A stretch of DNA of 64,000 nucleotides from Citricoccus zhacaiensis (GCF_014645315.1 NZ_BMLQ01000001.1:677665-741664), one strand, 5' to 3'. Shown: positions 38,287-50,636, counted from the stretch's first letter. Program-made: numbers and translations. Notes: generated by a model not told the origin, from the letters alone.

Positions 38287-39102
38287 ATGATCTCCTACGG
38301 ATCCGTCACCAAACGCTTCCGTGACGGCACAGTGGCCGTCGATGATTTCAGCCTCTCCGTCCCGCGGGGCTCCCTGACCGTCCTGGCTGGCTCCTCGGGT
38401 TGTGGCAAGACGACGCTGATGCGGATGGTCAACCGGATGGTCGATCCCAGTGAGGGACGGGTCGCCGTGGACGGGCAGGACGTGGCCGGCCAGGACCCGG
38501 TGGCCCTGCGCCGGCGGATCGGCTACGTGATGCAGAACTCCGGGCTGCTCCCCCACCGCACGGTGGGACAGAACATCGCCACCGTGCCCCGCCTGACCGG
38601 CATGGACCGCTCGGCCGCCCGGAGGAAGGCGGCCGACATGATGGACCTGGTCGGGCTGGCCCCGGAGCTCGCGAACCGCTACCCCGCCCAGCTCTCCGGT
38701 GGACAGCAACAACGCGTGGGCGTGGCCCGCGGGCTGGCCGCCGATCCGGAGATCCTACTCATGGACGAACCCTTCGGGGCGGTGGACCCGCTGGTGCGCG
38801 CCGACCTGCAGCGCCAACTGGTGGAATTGCACCACCAGCTCGGCACCACCATCCTCTTCGTCACCCATGACATGGATGAGGCCCTGACCCTCGGCGACCA
38901 CATCGTGCTGTTGCAGGCCGGTGCCCGGATCGCTCAACAGGGCACCCCGAAGGACTTCGTGTCCGCCCCCGCCAGTGATTTCGTCCGGGACTTCCTGGGC
39001 CTGGACCGCGGCCAGCGCACCCTGCGCCGCGAGACCGCCGCTGACGGCTCGGTCCTGCTGGTGGACCCGCACGGCCGGCCCGCCGGGGTGCTCGCCGAGT
39101 GA
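38287..39102 (+). CDS. Osmoprotectant-type ABC transporter ATP-binding protein (OpuCA/YehX-like)
   Basis: A 271-residue ATPase. Walker A is SSGCGKTT, Q-loop VMQNSGLLPHRTV, signature QLSGGQQQRVGVARGL, Walker B ILLMDEPFGAVDP and H-loop THDMDEA. It belongs to the quaternary-amine uptake group but lacks the C-terminal CBS pair that lets OpuCA/OpuAA sense ionic strength. It starts a four-gene operon; its stop overlaps the first permease start by four bases (GTGA). Substrate candidates are glycine betaine, choline or carnitine. Confidence 0.92.
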   Translation: MISYGSVTKRFRDGTVAVDDFSLSVPRGSLTVLAGSSGCGKTTLMRMVNRMVDPSEGRVAVDGQDVAGQDPVALRRRIGYVMQNSGLLPHRTVGQNIATVPRLTGMDRSAARRKAADMMDLVGLAPELANRYPAQLSGGQQQRVGVARGLAADPEILLMDEPFGAVDPLVRADLQRQLVELHHQLGTTILFVTHDMDEALTLGDHIVLLQAGARIAQQGTPKDFVSAPASDFVRDFLGLDRGQRTLRRETAADGSVLLVDPHGRPAGVLAE

Positions 39103-39797
39103 GCTGGATTCTGAACAACCTGCCGCTGATCCTCGATCGGTTGTGGGCCCACGTGGCCACCTCCCTGCCGGCGATCGTGCTGGCCCTGCTCATCTCCCTG
39201 CCCTTGGGATGGCTCGCCCACCGGTACCGGCCTCTCAACGGCCCCGTGCTCACCGGCGCCGGGCTGATGTACGCACTGCCCTCCCTGCCGCTGTTCATCG
39301 TGCTGCCCGTGCTGATCGGCACGGGCGTGCGGGACGCGGTCAACGTGGTGGTGGCCCTGACGCTCTACGGGGTGGCCCTGATGGTGCGCAGTGTGTCCGA
39401 CGGCCTGGACGGGATACCGCCCGAGGCCCGCAGCGCGGCCACAGCCCTGGGCTATCGGCCCCTGAGGCGGTTCCTGGCGGTGGACCTACCCCTGGCCGGG
39501 CCGGTGATCCTCTCGGGACTGCGCGTGGTGGCCGTCTCCACCGTGTCCCTGTGCACCGTGGGAGCCGTGCTCGGCATCCCCTCGCTCGGCTTGCTCTTCA
39601 CGGACGGCTTCCAACGCGGCATCCTCGCCCAGATCCTCACCGGCATCGTCCTCACCGTGGCCTTGGCGCTGGCCCTGGACCGCCTCCTCGTGCTGACGGG
39701 CCGGCTGCTCATGCCGTGGGCCCGCACCCCGTCCCGCCGGACCAGCCGCCGGTCACACCGGGCCGGCGGCGTCGAGCGGGCGGTGACCCCCTCATGA
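39099..39797 (+). CDS. Osmoprotectant-type ABC transporter permease 1
   Basis: A 232-residue permease with five or six predicted spans and a binding-protein-dependent transport motif, PPEARSAATALGYRPLRRFLAVDLPLAG. GTG start, four-base overlap with both neighbours. It probably pairs with the second permease as a heterodimer, as in OpuCB/OpuCD and YehW/YehY. The C-terminus is arginine-rich (RTPSRRTSRRSHRAGG) and cytoplasmic. Confidence 0.92.
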   Translation: MSWILNNLPLILDRLWAHVATSLPAIVLALLISLPLGWLAHRYRPLNGPVLTGAGLMYALPSLPLFIVLPVLIGTGVRDAVNVVVALTLYGVALMVRSVSDGLDGIPPEARSAATALGYRPLRRFLAVDLPLAGPVILSGLRVVAVSTVSLCTVGAVLGIPSLGLLFTDGFQRGILAQILTGIVLTVALALALDRLLVLTGRLLMPWARTPSRRTSRRSHRAGGVERAVTPS

Positions 39798-40477
39798 ACC
39801 AACTCTGGGAGGCCCTCCTCTGGTGCCTGGACCCGTCGAACTGGCAGGGCCCCGCCGGCATCGGCGCCCGCTCGCTCGAACACCTCGGCTACACGGCGTT
39901 GGCCCTCGTCATCGCCTCGGTGATCGCCGTCCCCGTCGGCTGGTGGGTGGGGCACACGGGCCGGGGCCGCGGGGTAGCCGTGGCGGTCTCAGGTGCCGCG
40001 CGCGCCCTGCCGACCCTCGGCGTCGTGACGCTGATGGGACTGATGCTGGGCATCGGGCTCGCCGCCCCCATGACCGCTTTCGTGGTGCTCGCCGTGCCCT
40101 CGATCCTGGCTGCGGCCTATGCCGGTTTCGAGGCCGTGGACCGGCAGGTCGTCGACGCGGCGCGCGCGCAGGGCCTGACCGAGGCCCAGGTGCTGTGGCG
40201 GGTCGAGGTGCCCCTGGGGCTGCCGCTGCTGATCGGCGGATTGCGCTCGGCTGCCCTGCAGGTGATCGCCACCGCCACCCTGGCCGCCTATGTGGGGGCG
40301 GGCGGGTTGGGCCGCTACCTCTTCCTCGGGCTCAAGACGCAGGACTACGCGATGATGCTCGGCGGCTCCCTCATCGTCGTGCTGCTCGCGATCGCGCTGG
40401 ACCTGCTGTTCGCCGCAGCCGGCCGGGCCGCCGTCCCCCGCGGAGTCCGGGTGGCGCGGCAGGGTCAGGCCCAGTAG
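39794..40477 (+). CDS. Osmoprotectant-type ABC transporter permease 2
   Basis: A 227-residue permease with about six spans. The EAA-like loop is VVDAARAQGLTEAQVLWRVEVPLGLPLL, followed by ATATLAAYVGAGGLGRYLFLGL, highly typical of the OpuC/ProW family. Start ATG overlaps the previous stop (ATGA). The binding-protein gene follows after ten bases but has its own leaderless -10 inside this gene's end. Confidence 0.93.
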   Translation: MNQLWEALLWCLDPSNWQGPAGIGARSLEHLGYTALALVIASVIAVPVGWWVGHTGRGRGVAVAVSGAARALPTLGVVTLMGLMLGIGLAAPMTAFVVLAVPSILAAAYAGFEAVDRQVVDAARAQGLTEAQVLWRVEVPLGLPLLIGGLRSAALQVIATATLAAYVGAGGLGRYLFLGLKTQDYAMMLGGSLIVVLLAIALDLLFAAAGRAAVPRGVRVARQGQAQ

Positions 40478-40480
40478 GTT
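40475..40480 (+). promoter_or_regulatory. Leaderless -10 element of the binding-protein gene
   Basis: TAGGTT, overlapping the TAG stop of the second permease gene, ends seven bases before the ATG at 40488. The in-frame ATG at 40482 lies only one base after the hexamer and is an unlikely start on a transcript from this promoter. Confidence 0.55.
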
Positions 40481-40487
40481 CATGTCC

Positions 40488-41444
40488 ATGACTCCGCAGC
40501 CCCGCCGCTTGCCCTTCGCCCACCGGTCCCTGCTCGCCCTCGCCGCCATCTCCGCTGTGGCCCTGACGGGCTGCGGCAGTTCGGACCCGCTCGGCGGGGG
40601 TGCATCCGGCTCGGCCGGCGGAGGGAACGACGGCGGCAGCGCGGGTGAGGCGATCGTCATCGGCTCCCAGCAGTACTACTCGAACGAGATCATCGCCGAG
40701 CTCTATGCCCAGGCCCTCGAGGCCGAAGGATTCACCGTGGAACGCGAGTACCAGATCGGCCAGCGCGAGGTGTACCTGCCCGAACTCGAGTCCGGGGCGA
40801 TCGACGTCCTGCCCGAGTACTCCGGCAACCTGCTCCAGTACTACGATGCGGAGTCCGCGGCCAGTACGCCCGAGGAGATCCACGCCGCGCTGGCTGAGGT
40901 CCTGCCGGAGAACCTGCGCGCCCTCGAGCCGGCCGAGGCCACGGACCAGGACTCGTACAACGTCACCCGCGAGTTCGCCGAGGAGCATTCCCTCACCACC
41001 CTCGCTGACCTGCAGAACGTGGACGAGCCACTGACGGTGGCGGCGAACTCCGAATTCGAGACCCGTCCCTATGGCCCGGAGGGGCTCAAGGAGGTCTACG
41101 GGGTGGACGTCAGCCTGGTGCCGGTGGAGGACTCGGGCGGCCCCCTGACCGTCAAGGCCCTGGTGGACGGTGACGTCCAGCTGGCCGACATCTACTCGGC
41201 GGACCCGTCGATCCAGAGCCAGGACCTGGTGACCCTCAAGGACCCGGAGAACCTGATCCTGCCGCAGAACGTCACGCCGATCGTCTCGGAGGCCGTGGAC
41301 GAGGACGCAGCCGCCGTGATCGAAGAGGTCAACGCCCAGCTCTCCGCCGAGGAGCTCATCGACCTCAACCGCCAGTCCGTGGAGGACCAGTCCTCGAGCG
41401 CCGATCTGGCCACCGCCTGGCTGGCGGAGCAGGGACTGGCCTGA
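40488..41444 (+). CDS. Osmoprotectant-binding lipoprotein (OpuAC/ProX family)
   Basis: A 318-residue extracellular receptor. The signal peptide RSLLALAAISAVALTGC ends in the lipobox LTGC. After a Gly/Ser linker the mature domain begins AIVIGSQQYYSNEIIAELYA, the OpuAC-type fold that binds quaternary amines in an aromatic cage; YQIGQREVYLPELESGAIDVLPEYSGNLLQYY is the hinge region in which Tyr residues may line the site. Related receptors bind ergothioneine (EgtU), so the substrate remains open. The internal promoter could allow extra receptor relative to the membrane subunits. Confidence 0.92.
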   Translation: MTPQPRRLPFAHRSLLALAAISAVALTGCGSSDPLGGGASGSAGGGNDGGSAGEAIVIGSQQYYSNEIIAELYAQALEAEGFTVEREYQIGQREVYLPELESGAIDVLPEYSGNLLQYYDAESAASTPEEIHAALAEVLPENLRALEPAEATDQDSYNVTREFAEEHSLTTLADLQNVDEPLTVAANSEFETRPYGPEGLKEVYGVDVSLVPVEDSGGPLTVKALVDGDVQLADIYSADPSIQSQDLVTLKDPENLILPQNVTPIVSEAVDEDAAAVIEEVNAQLSAEELIDLNRQSVEDQSSSADLATAWLAEQGLA

Positions 41445-41451
41445 ACCCCAG

Positions 41452-41457
41452 TAGGGT
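41452..41457 (+). promoter_or_regulatory. Leaderless -10 element of the 41464 gene
   Basis: TAGGGT ends six bases before the GTG at 41464, showing that a GTG start codon can be used in this arrangement too. Confidence 0.6.
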
Positions 41458-41463
41458 GGGACG

Positions 41464-41898
41464 GTGAGCCAGACCGAACCCAGCAGCACTGACCCAGAAC
41501 TGAAGAAGTACCGCTCCCTCCGCGATGCGCTGCTCTGGGTGGCCGGGATGCTGCTGCTCACCTACCTGTCCTCCGTGCTGACGTTGCCGTGGAAGGCCGT
41601 CTCCCTGGCCTTCGCCTTGGCAGGACTCGTCTGGGGTGTGGTGGCGCTCGTGCGCACCGCCCACGTGAAGTCCCCCTGGGTCCTTCGCTTTGCCACGGCG
41701 GCCGCGATGGCCGGCTGCGCCATGTTCGGATTCGTGGCCTCCGCGCAGATCGTCTTCTGGGATGCCACCGAGCAGTTCGAGGAGTGCACCTCCTCCGCGC
41801 TGACGGACCGCGCCCTGGAGAACTGCAGCACGACCTACACGGAACAGCTGGGCGGGACCGCCCTGCCGGGCGCGGGGAACTCTCTCCGTAGCCAGTAG
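41464..41898 (+). CDS. Small three-span membrane protein
   Basis: A 144-residue protein not recognised from a named family. It has three predicted transmembrane segments (LLWVAGMLLLTYLSSVLTL, VSLAFALAGLVWGVVALVR and FATAAAMAGCAMFGFVASAQIVF) and a C-terminal part with two cysteines (EECTSS and NCSTTY) that would be extracellular by a simple positive-inside reading. It follows the osmoprotectant receptor by 19 bases but has its own leaderless -10, and it converges with the PerM-like gene. Confidence 0.7.
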   Translation: MSQTEPSSTDPELKKYRSLRDALLWVAGMLLLTYLSSVLTLPWKAVSLAFALAGLVWGVVALVRTAHVKSPWVLRFATAAAMAGCAMFGFVASAQIVFWDATEQFEECTSSALTDRALENCSTTYTEQLGGTALPGAGNSLRSQ

Positions 41899-41925
41899 GT
41901 AGCCAGTAGACGTGAAGCTGCCGGG

Positions 41926-43326
41926 CTACCGCCGCCCGGAGCCCCCGCCAGCGTCCGGCTCCTCGCCTGCCTCGCCGTCCTCGTTCTCTTCGTCGTCTTC
42001 GTCAGCCTCATCGGCCCAGCCCTCCGGCACCACGTACTGGTACTTCTCCCAGGCCGGTGAGACGAGGTATCCGAACATGGCTCCCAACCCCACGAGGCCA
42101 CCGAGCATCACTGCGGCGAGCCAGGCGGTGGGGCCGAGACCGGTCAGCCGGCCCACGCCCAGCGAACCGGTGGACAGCCAGAAGGGCAGGATGGCGAGCG
42201 CCGCCGTCGCCAGTGCCACGAACACGCCGAGGGCGAGGGTGGACAGGGACAGTGATGCCCAGCGCCGGGAGATCTTCAGGGAGAGCCACTCGTCGAAGTG
42301 GTTCTCCCCCTCCCGCAGCAGCCACCAGCCGGCCAGGAAGCCGCCGGCCACGGGCAGGAGCAGGAACGGCCAGGACCACGCGGGCTCCAGCCCCACGGGC
42401 AGGGCGGTGAGCACGGGGACGGCCGGCTGCGGCCCGACCAGGGTCTGCAGGGGTGCCACCACGGAACCGGTCCCGAGGCTGAATCCGGCCCCGGTCGTCC
42501 ACGCCAGGGTCCACATCGCCAGATTCGGCATGATGCCGAGCTGGGCCACGGTGACGACGGCACCGCCCCAGATCCCTGCGTTCAACTCCTGGTAGACCTG
42601 GGCGATGTCCGCCCAGTGCAGTCCGATCTGGACGGCCATCAGGGCCGCGGCGAGTCCGAAGGAGGCGACCAGGCCCACGGCCCCTGCTCGGACCACGGAC
42701 CACACGTAGGAGCCTGCCCACCGCGAGTGCTGGGACAGCCGCTCGATCCGATCGGCCAGGTCCACGCCGATCAGCCGTGCCCAGGAGCCGGCTTCCCGGC
42801 GGGCGCCCGCCAGCAGGGCGAGCACCATGACCGCCGTAGGGATCAGCGTCCCCCAGGCGGGGTTGATCGCCACGGCGGCGTTGGGCACCAGCAGCGAGGT
42901 GGCCAGGCCGACGGCGGCATAGGCCACCGCGCCCCCGGCGAGCGCCTGCCAGATCTGGTCCCGGTAAGAGGCCCTGGCCAGTCGCCGCCCGGCCCGCCAC
43001 CCCAGGAAGAACGGCAACAGCACCAGTCCCCACGGCAGGAACCAGAAGGTGCCGGTCAGAACGGCGTCCGAGTTTGTCCCCGATTCCAGGCTCAGGTGCA
43101 ACGGCACCCCGTGGATGGCCAGCCAGGCCTGTCCGCCCAGCCGGGCGATGAACTCGATGCCGGTGGCGGCGAATCCGCCGCCGGACCAGATGACCACGAG
43201 CGGGATCAGCACGAGCATCGCGGAGATCACGGCAGCGATGAGTGCCTCGATCGCCCCCTGGATCCACAGGGGCAACGGCAGGGGTTTCAGGGCGCGGCTG
43301 GTTCGAGCGTTCATGTCATCGTCCAT
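41926..43326 (-). CDS. DUF6350/PerM-like multi-span membrane protein
   Basis: A 466-residue integral membrane protein with about nine to ten hydrophobic segments and an acidic C-terminal tail (ADEADEDDEENEDGEAGE). Segments include ALIAAVISAMLVLIPLVVIW, FWFLPWGLVLLPFFLGW, AVAYAAVGLATSLLVPN and WSWPFLLLPVAGGFLAGWW. It matches the actinobacterial family next to purN and sucCD, represented by M. tuberculosis Rv0955/PerM, which is linked to cell division and persistence. Here it lies between purN and sucD on the same strand, though not adjacent to either. Assignment rests on composition, topology and order. Confidence 0.75.
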   Translation of the reverse strand: MDDDMNARTSRALKPLPLPLWIQGAIEALIAAVISAMLVLIPLVVIWSGGGFAATGIEFIARLGGQAWLAIHGVPLHLSLESGTNSDAVLTGTFWFLPWGLVLLPFFLGWRAGRRLARASYRDQIWQALAGGAVAYAAVGLATSLLVPNAAVAINPAWGTLIPTAVMVLALLAGARREAGSWARLIGVDLADRIERLSQHSRWAGSYVWSVVRAGAVGLVASFGLAAALMAVQIGLHWADIAQVYQELNAGIWGGAVVTVAQLGIMPNLAMWTLAWTTGAGFSLGTGSVVAPLQTLVGPQPAVPVLTALPVGLEPAWSWPFLLLPVAGGFLAGWWLLREGENHFDEWLSLKISRRWASLSLSTLALGVFVALATAALAILPFWLSTGSLGVGRLTGLGPTAWLAAVMLGGLVGLGAMFGYLVSPAWEKYQYVVPEGWADEADEDDEENEDGEAGEEPDAGGGSGRR

Positions 43327-43460
43327 GGTGCCACCCGGCTGACGGCCGGTACCGGAATCACCCCCGAGTCGGCGCGGCTCACCGAGAGTTCACCGGACCG
43401 CCACCTCGGTTCCACCGCACCGCGAGCCTCCCGTCGGCGTCGGACCGTCATCATGGGACC

Positions 43461-44657
43461 GTGAGAGTCGCTGTGGTCGCAGAATCCTTCCTGCCGCACA
43501 TGAACGGTGTCACCCAGTCCATCCTCCAAGTCCTCCGCCACCTGCGGGAGAGGGGTGACGATGTCCTGGTGATCGCCCCCTCCAGTTCATGGATGGAGGA
43601 CGAGGCCCCGGCCGAGGTGGAGGGGTATCCGGTGCACCGGCTGCCCTCCATCCCGTTGCAGGGGTACACCAGCGTCCGGGTGGCCGCCGGGACGGTCAAC
43701 CGGGTCCGCCGCATCCTCGCGGACTTCGCCCCCGACGTCGTCCACATCGCCTCCCCCTTCGTCCTCGGCTGGCGCGCCGTCCAGGCAGCCCACGCCCTGG
43801 GCCTGCCCAGCGTGTGCGTCTACCAGACCGAAGTGCCCAACTATGCGGCCCGGTACGGCTTCCCCTGGCTTGAGGAGGTCCTCTGGCAGCAAGTGGAGCG
43901 CATCCACGATCTCGCGACGCTCACCGTGGCCCCGTCCAATTTCTGCCTGGACCAGCTGCACGGCCGCGGCATCCAGCGGGTCCACCTGTGGCGCCGTGGC
44001 GTGGACACCAGCCGGTTCCACCCTGCCAAGCGAGACGAGGGACTGCGCGCCGAACTCGCCCCGAACGGCGAACGACTCATCGGCTTCGTCGGGCGCCTGG
44101 CCGCCGAGAAGCAGGTCGAGGACCTCGCCGTCCTCAACGACCTGCCGGGCACCCGCCTGGTGATCGTGGGCTCCGGACCGCTCAAGGACTCGCTCCGGAA
44201 GAAACTGCCCGGAGCGCACTTCGCCGGCTTCCAGAGCGGCGAGGATCTGGCCCGCCACGTGGCCAGCTTCGACCTGTTCGTGCACCCCGGGGAGTCCGAG
44301 ACCTTCTGCCAGACCATCCAGGAGGCCATGGCCTCCGGCGTGCCCGTGGTCGCGGTGGGCCGCGGCGGCCCGCTCGACCTCGTGGACGCCTCCCGCACCG
44401 GTTGGCTGTACCGGCCCGGGAACCTGGGCGACCTCCGCGAGCGGGTCCGGGACCTGGCCCACGACGACGTCAAGCGAGGCGCCTTCGCCGAGGCCGCCTT
44501 CCGGTCGGTACAGGGACGGACCTGGCCGGTGCTCTGCGAACAACTCGTCGGGTACTACGAGCGCGCCATCCGCGTCCGGCGCCGTCAGAACGACGTCTAC
44601 GTCCGCACCTACCTGGAGCAGAGCTCCGGGTGGGACCGGTGGTTGCTGCCGCGCTGA
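43461..44657 (+). CDS. GT4-family glycosyltransferase, MgtA-like mannosyltransferase
   Basis: A 398-residue GT-B glycosyltransferase. It begins VRVAVVAESFLPHMNGVTQS, the N-terminal glycine-loop region shared with mycobacterial MgtA/PimB-type GDP-mannose transferases. The C-terminal domain has GFVGRLAAEKQVEDLAVL and the EX7E motif in HPGESETFCQTIQEAMASG, which binds the nucleotide sugar. A role in membrane mannolipid or lipomannan synthesis is likely. The GTG at 43461 is used because homology starts there and CATCAT lies six bases upstream; the open frame extends 73 codons further without homology. Confidence 0.9.
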   Translation: MRVAVVAESFLPHMNGVTQSILQVLRHLRERGDDVLVIAPSSSWMEDEAPAEVEGYPVHRLPSIPLQGYTSVRVAAGTVNRVRRILADFAPDVVHIASPFVLGWRAVQAAHALGLPSVCVYQTEVPNYAARYGFPWLEEVLWQQVERIHDLATLTVAPSNFCLDQLHGRGIQRVHLWRRGVDTSRFHPAKRDEGLRAELAPNGERLIGFVGRLAAEKQVEDLAVLNDLPGTRLVIVGSGPLKDSLRKKLPGAHFAGFQSGEDLARHVASFDLFVHPGESETFCQTIQEAMASGVPVVAVGRGGPLDLVDASRTGWLYRPGNLGDLRERVRDLAHDDVKRGAFAEAAFRSVQGRTWPVLCEQLVGYYERAIRVRRRQNDVYVRTYLEQSSGWDRWLLPR

Positions 44658-44672
44658 GCCGGCCGGACACTT

Positions 44673-44678
44673 TAGGGT
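44673..44678 (+). promoter_or_regulatory. Leaderless -10 element of the aldo/keto reductase gene
   Basis: TAGGGT ends six bases before the ATG at 44685; no ribosome binding site is present between them. Confidence 0.6.
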
Positions 44679-44684
44679 GGCCTC

Positions 44685-47720
<3,036 letters not shown>

Positions 47721-47731
<11 letters not shown>

Positions 47732-48905
47732 GGCCGGCCTCCGGGGCCACCACGGACAGCTGGGCGGTCATCGGCCAGGTCTGCGGCTGGGCCTCGGGCC
47801 GGGCTGCGTCCAGGATGCCGAGGGCCTCGAGCTGGCGGGACAGGGTGGCGCCGTCCGGCCCGTAGCACCAGGGCACACCCGGCGTGGTGTCACGGGGGTC
47901 GTTGGCACGGCCGCCGGCCAGGACGGCCTGCGAAGGCGTGAGCTGCCGTATCACGATCGCGCGCACCTTGTCCGGGTGCCGGCGGGCGAAGTCGGCATAG
48001 ATCTCCGGGTCATGCTGGCCGTCGTCGCCGATCAACAGCCACCGCACGCCGGGGTAGTCCCGCGCCAACCGATCCAGCTGGGAGACCTTGTGCTCCATCC
48101 CGGAGCGGAACCAGCGGTCCTCCGTGGGCCCCCAGCTGGTGAGCAACAGCGGCCCGAAGGGGTAGAGGTTGCGGGAGAGGAACCGGGACAGGGTCTGGGC
48201 CACGTTCCACGCGCCGGTGGACAGGTAGATCACCGGGGACGCGGGCTGCGCCTCCAGCAGCCGGTGCAGCATCACGGCCATCCCCGGCGTGGGCGTACGG
48301 GCGTGCTCATCCAGGACGAAGGAGTTCCAGGCGGCCAGGAAGGGCCGCGGCAGATAGGTGACCACCACGGTGTCGTCCACGTCCGAGACCACGCCGGTGA
48401 CCACGTGGTCGTCCACGATGTACACGTCGCTCGTGGCGGGCTCACTGCCGTTGGACTGCAGGGTGACGGTCTGCCAGCCCGGTTCGAGCTGGATCTCGAC
48501 GACGGCGTCCACCAGGCCGCCGCGGTCCGCGCGGACGGTGAAGCTCTGGCCGCCGGCGGTGATCTGCACGAGGGCATAGGGCACGGGAGGTGAGGTGAAG
48601 TTGTGCCAGCCGCGCATGCCGTCCTCGACCATCTTGGCCAGGCGGCGCCCGTTCTCGAACGCCTCGTCCGGGGCCATCACCACGCGGGAGAGGACCCGGA
48701 TCCAGCCAGTGGTCCCGTAGCCGGTGAAGGACATGACGGTGGGCATCAGTCCTCGCCGCACGGCGGACTTGCGACGGAAGGCGTGCCACCGGTCCTGGAG
48801 CATGGTGGCCACGTGCTCGGTGATGAGCGGTTCCCGTTCTTCCACCAGGGGGGACGGCGGAGCGTCCTCGGCAGCAGCGTGCGGTGCGGGAATCCGGTCA
48901 GCCAT
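47721..48905 (-). CDS. APP1-type phosphatase (DUF2183)
   Basis: A 394-residue protein. The catalytic HAD-like motif is VVSDVDDTVVVTYL (DxDDT) at about residue 175, and later LSTGAWNVAQTLSRFLSRN, WGPTEDRWFRSGMEHK and LLIGDDGQHDPEIYADFARR complete the phosphatase core shared with yeast phosphatidate phosphatase App1. The first 165 residues form a beta-rich region of the same family. Phosphatidate or a related phospholipid is the probable substrate. AATACT sits six bases before the ATG. It is co-translated with the thioesterase. Confidence 0.9.
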
Positions 48906-49043
48906 GCTCCCAGTATTCACCACGTCACGGGCGGAGTTCACACCGGGTCCCGCAGTGTCCGCTCCCGGCGCAGGTCCCTGGACCCGATGGCGGGGCCTGG
49001 CGGAGAGACCCGGTGGCCAGACCCGGTGGCCAGACCCGGCGGA

Positions 49044-49049
49044 TAGGCT
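49044..49049 (+). promoter_or_regulatory. Leaderless -10 element of the inositol-monophosphatase-like gene
   Basis: TAGGCT ends six bases before the ATG at 49056, the same arrangement as at the glutaminase gene. Confidence 0.6.
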
Positions 49050-49055
49050 GGTCTC

Positions 49056-49955
49056 ATGTCGAGCGCCCTTCCAGCACCCTGCGAACTGCGCCGCATCGCC
49101 ATCACCGCAGCGGCCGCCTGCGCCCCCCGCCTGGTCCGCGCCTTCCGCTCCACCCCTGCCGACCTCAACCTGGCCACCAAGCGCTCCTCGCATGACCTGG
49201 TCACGGTGCATGACCGGGCCACCGAGGACGAACTGGTCCGGCTGCTCGGCGAGGCCGTGCCGGGCAGCCGCTTCATCGGCGAGGAGGGTGGCATCCGAGG
49301 CCTCGATCCCGCGCCCGACGCCGACGCGCACCGCCTCGAATGGATCATCGACCCGATCGACGGCACCGCCAACTTCGCCCACGGATTCGCCATGTTCTCC
49401 GTCTCCATCGCCGCGGCCGTGGACGGCGAGGTCGTGGCCGGCGTGGTGCTGGACCCGGTGAACGGGCTCGAGTTCTCCGCCGACGATGCCGGGGCATACC
49501 TCAACGGCGTGCGCTTCGGGGCCGAGGCCGTGGACGCTGTCGAGGCTCCCGCCGAGGCTGCCATGAACCTCGTGACCTCCTATCCCTCCGCCGAGGCCCT
49601 GGAATTGGACGGTTCCGTGGCGCTCGAACGCTTCGGCCGCCTGGTCGATTCCTATGCCACCGTCCGCCGGACCGTCTCCGGCGCCCTGGAACTGGCCTTC
49701 ACGGCGATCGGCTGGGCGGACGTGACGCTCGGGGTGGACACCAACCCCTGGGACGTCGGCGTCGGCCAGTTGCTGGTGCGCCGGGCCGGCGGCCACTACC
49801 TTGCCCTGTTCTATGACACGGGCGGCCCCGAACGCCGGCCCGCCCACCTGGCCCCCTGCTACGTGGCCGTGGCCCCGGGGCGGGCTGCGCCGACGGCGGT
49901 CCGCGTGCTGGAGGAGACCGTGACCGCCCGCCGGGCCGCCGGCTACCGGCGATGA
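49056..49955 (+). CDS. Inositol monophosphatase-family phosphatase
   Basis: A 299-residue Mg-dependent sugar or nucleotide phosphatase. Metal-binding motifs are GEEGG (about residue 74), IIDPIDGTANFAHG (about 95) and NPWDVGVGQLLVRRAGG (about 230), the three signatures of the IMPase/FBPase superfamily. Start ATG 49056 follows a TAGGCT -10 by six bases. It could act on inositol-1-phosphate, 3'-phosphoadenosine 5'-phosphate or another small phosphate; sequence alone does not separate these. Inositol phosphatases matter here because mycothiol and phosphatidylinositol need free inositol. Confidence 0.92.
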   Translation: MSSALPAPCELRRIAITAAAACAPRLVRAFRSTPADLNLATKRSSHDLVTVHDRATEDELVRLLGEAVPGSRFIGEEGGIRGLDPAPDADAHRLEWIIDPIDGTANFAHGFAMFSVSIAAAVDGEVVAGVVLDPVNGLEFSADDAGAYLNGVRFGAEAVDAVEAPAEAAMNLVTSYPSAEALELDGSVALERFGRLVDSYATVRRTVSGALELAFTAIGWADVTLGVDTNPWDVGVGQLLVRRAGGHYLALFYDTGGPERRPAHLAPCYVAVAPGRAAPTAVRVLEETVTARRAAGYRR

Positions 49956-50139
49956 TGCCCCTCCTGCCCGCTCTCCGGCCACGTCGATGATGCTCATGGT
50001 GAGGTTCACCGGAGCCATCCCTGGCAGGAACCCTCTCGGCACGGGACAATGAAAGTGCCCGCTGACCGGGATCTCCCCGTTCCGACCCACGGTCCCGGCC
50101 CGGGCACGGCACCCCGCAGGGGATGAAGGAGGACGGGCC

Positions 50140-50574
50140 ATGATGTTCGAACACCCGGATGACGAGGCGATCCTCGTCCTGGACGAGGACCAGTGCTGGC
50201 AGTTGCTGGAGAACACGCGCCACGGGCGGCTGGGCTTGCGGGTGAACGACGAGCTGGACCTGGTGCCGGTGAACTTCAAGACCGCGGACCGTAAGGTCTA
50301 CTTCCGCACGGCACCCGGCAACAAGCTGGCCGAGCTGACCATCAACCCCAAGGTCATCTTCGAGGCGGACGGCATCCTCTCGGACCAGGCATGGTCGGTT
50401 CTGGCCCGCGGCACCGCCCGCGTGCTGGAACTGGAGGAAGAGATCGAGTTCGCCGAGTCACTGGCTATTGACCCCTGGGTCCCCACGTATAAGGATTTCT
50501 TCGTAGAGGTCACGGTCAACCGGGTCACCGGTCGGCACTTCATCTTCGGTGAGCATCCCGAGCGCTTCGACTAG
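50140..50574 (+). CDS. Pyridoxamine 5'-phosphate oxidase-family flavin/F420-binding protein
   Basis: A 144-residue split-barrel protein: HGRLGLRVNDELDLVPVNFK is the first strands, VYFRTAPGNKLAELTINP the flavin-contacting region, and DFFVEVTVNRVTGRHFIFGE the end. It belongs to the small PNPOx-like group that binds FMN, F420 or haem and usually is not a true PdxH. A good ribosome binding site (GGAGGACGG) precedes two adjacent ATGs, 50140 and 50143. A strong terminator follows, so the gene is probably monocistronic. Confidence 0.9.
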   Translation: MMFEHPDDEAILVLDEDQCWQLLENTRHGRLGLRVNDELDLVPVNFKTADRKVYFRTAPGNKLAELTINPKVIFEADGILSDQAWSVLARGTARVLELEEEIEFAESLAIDPWVPTYKDFFVEVTVNRVTGRHFIFGEHPERFD

Positions 50575-50594
50575 CAGCAGGACGCACACCGCAA

Positions 50595-50636
50595 CAACTG
50601 ATCCCCGGCAGCTGACGCATCGCCGGGGATCAGTTG
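50595..50636. terminator. Hairpin terminator between the PNPOx-like and TPP-enzyme genes
   Basis: A perfect 15-bp stem (50595-50609 with 50622-50636) and a 12-base loop, 20 bases past one stop and 12 bases past the convergent stop at 50649. Probably serves both genes. Confidence 0.85.
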
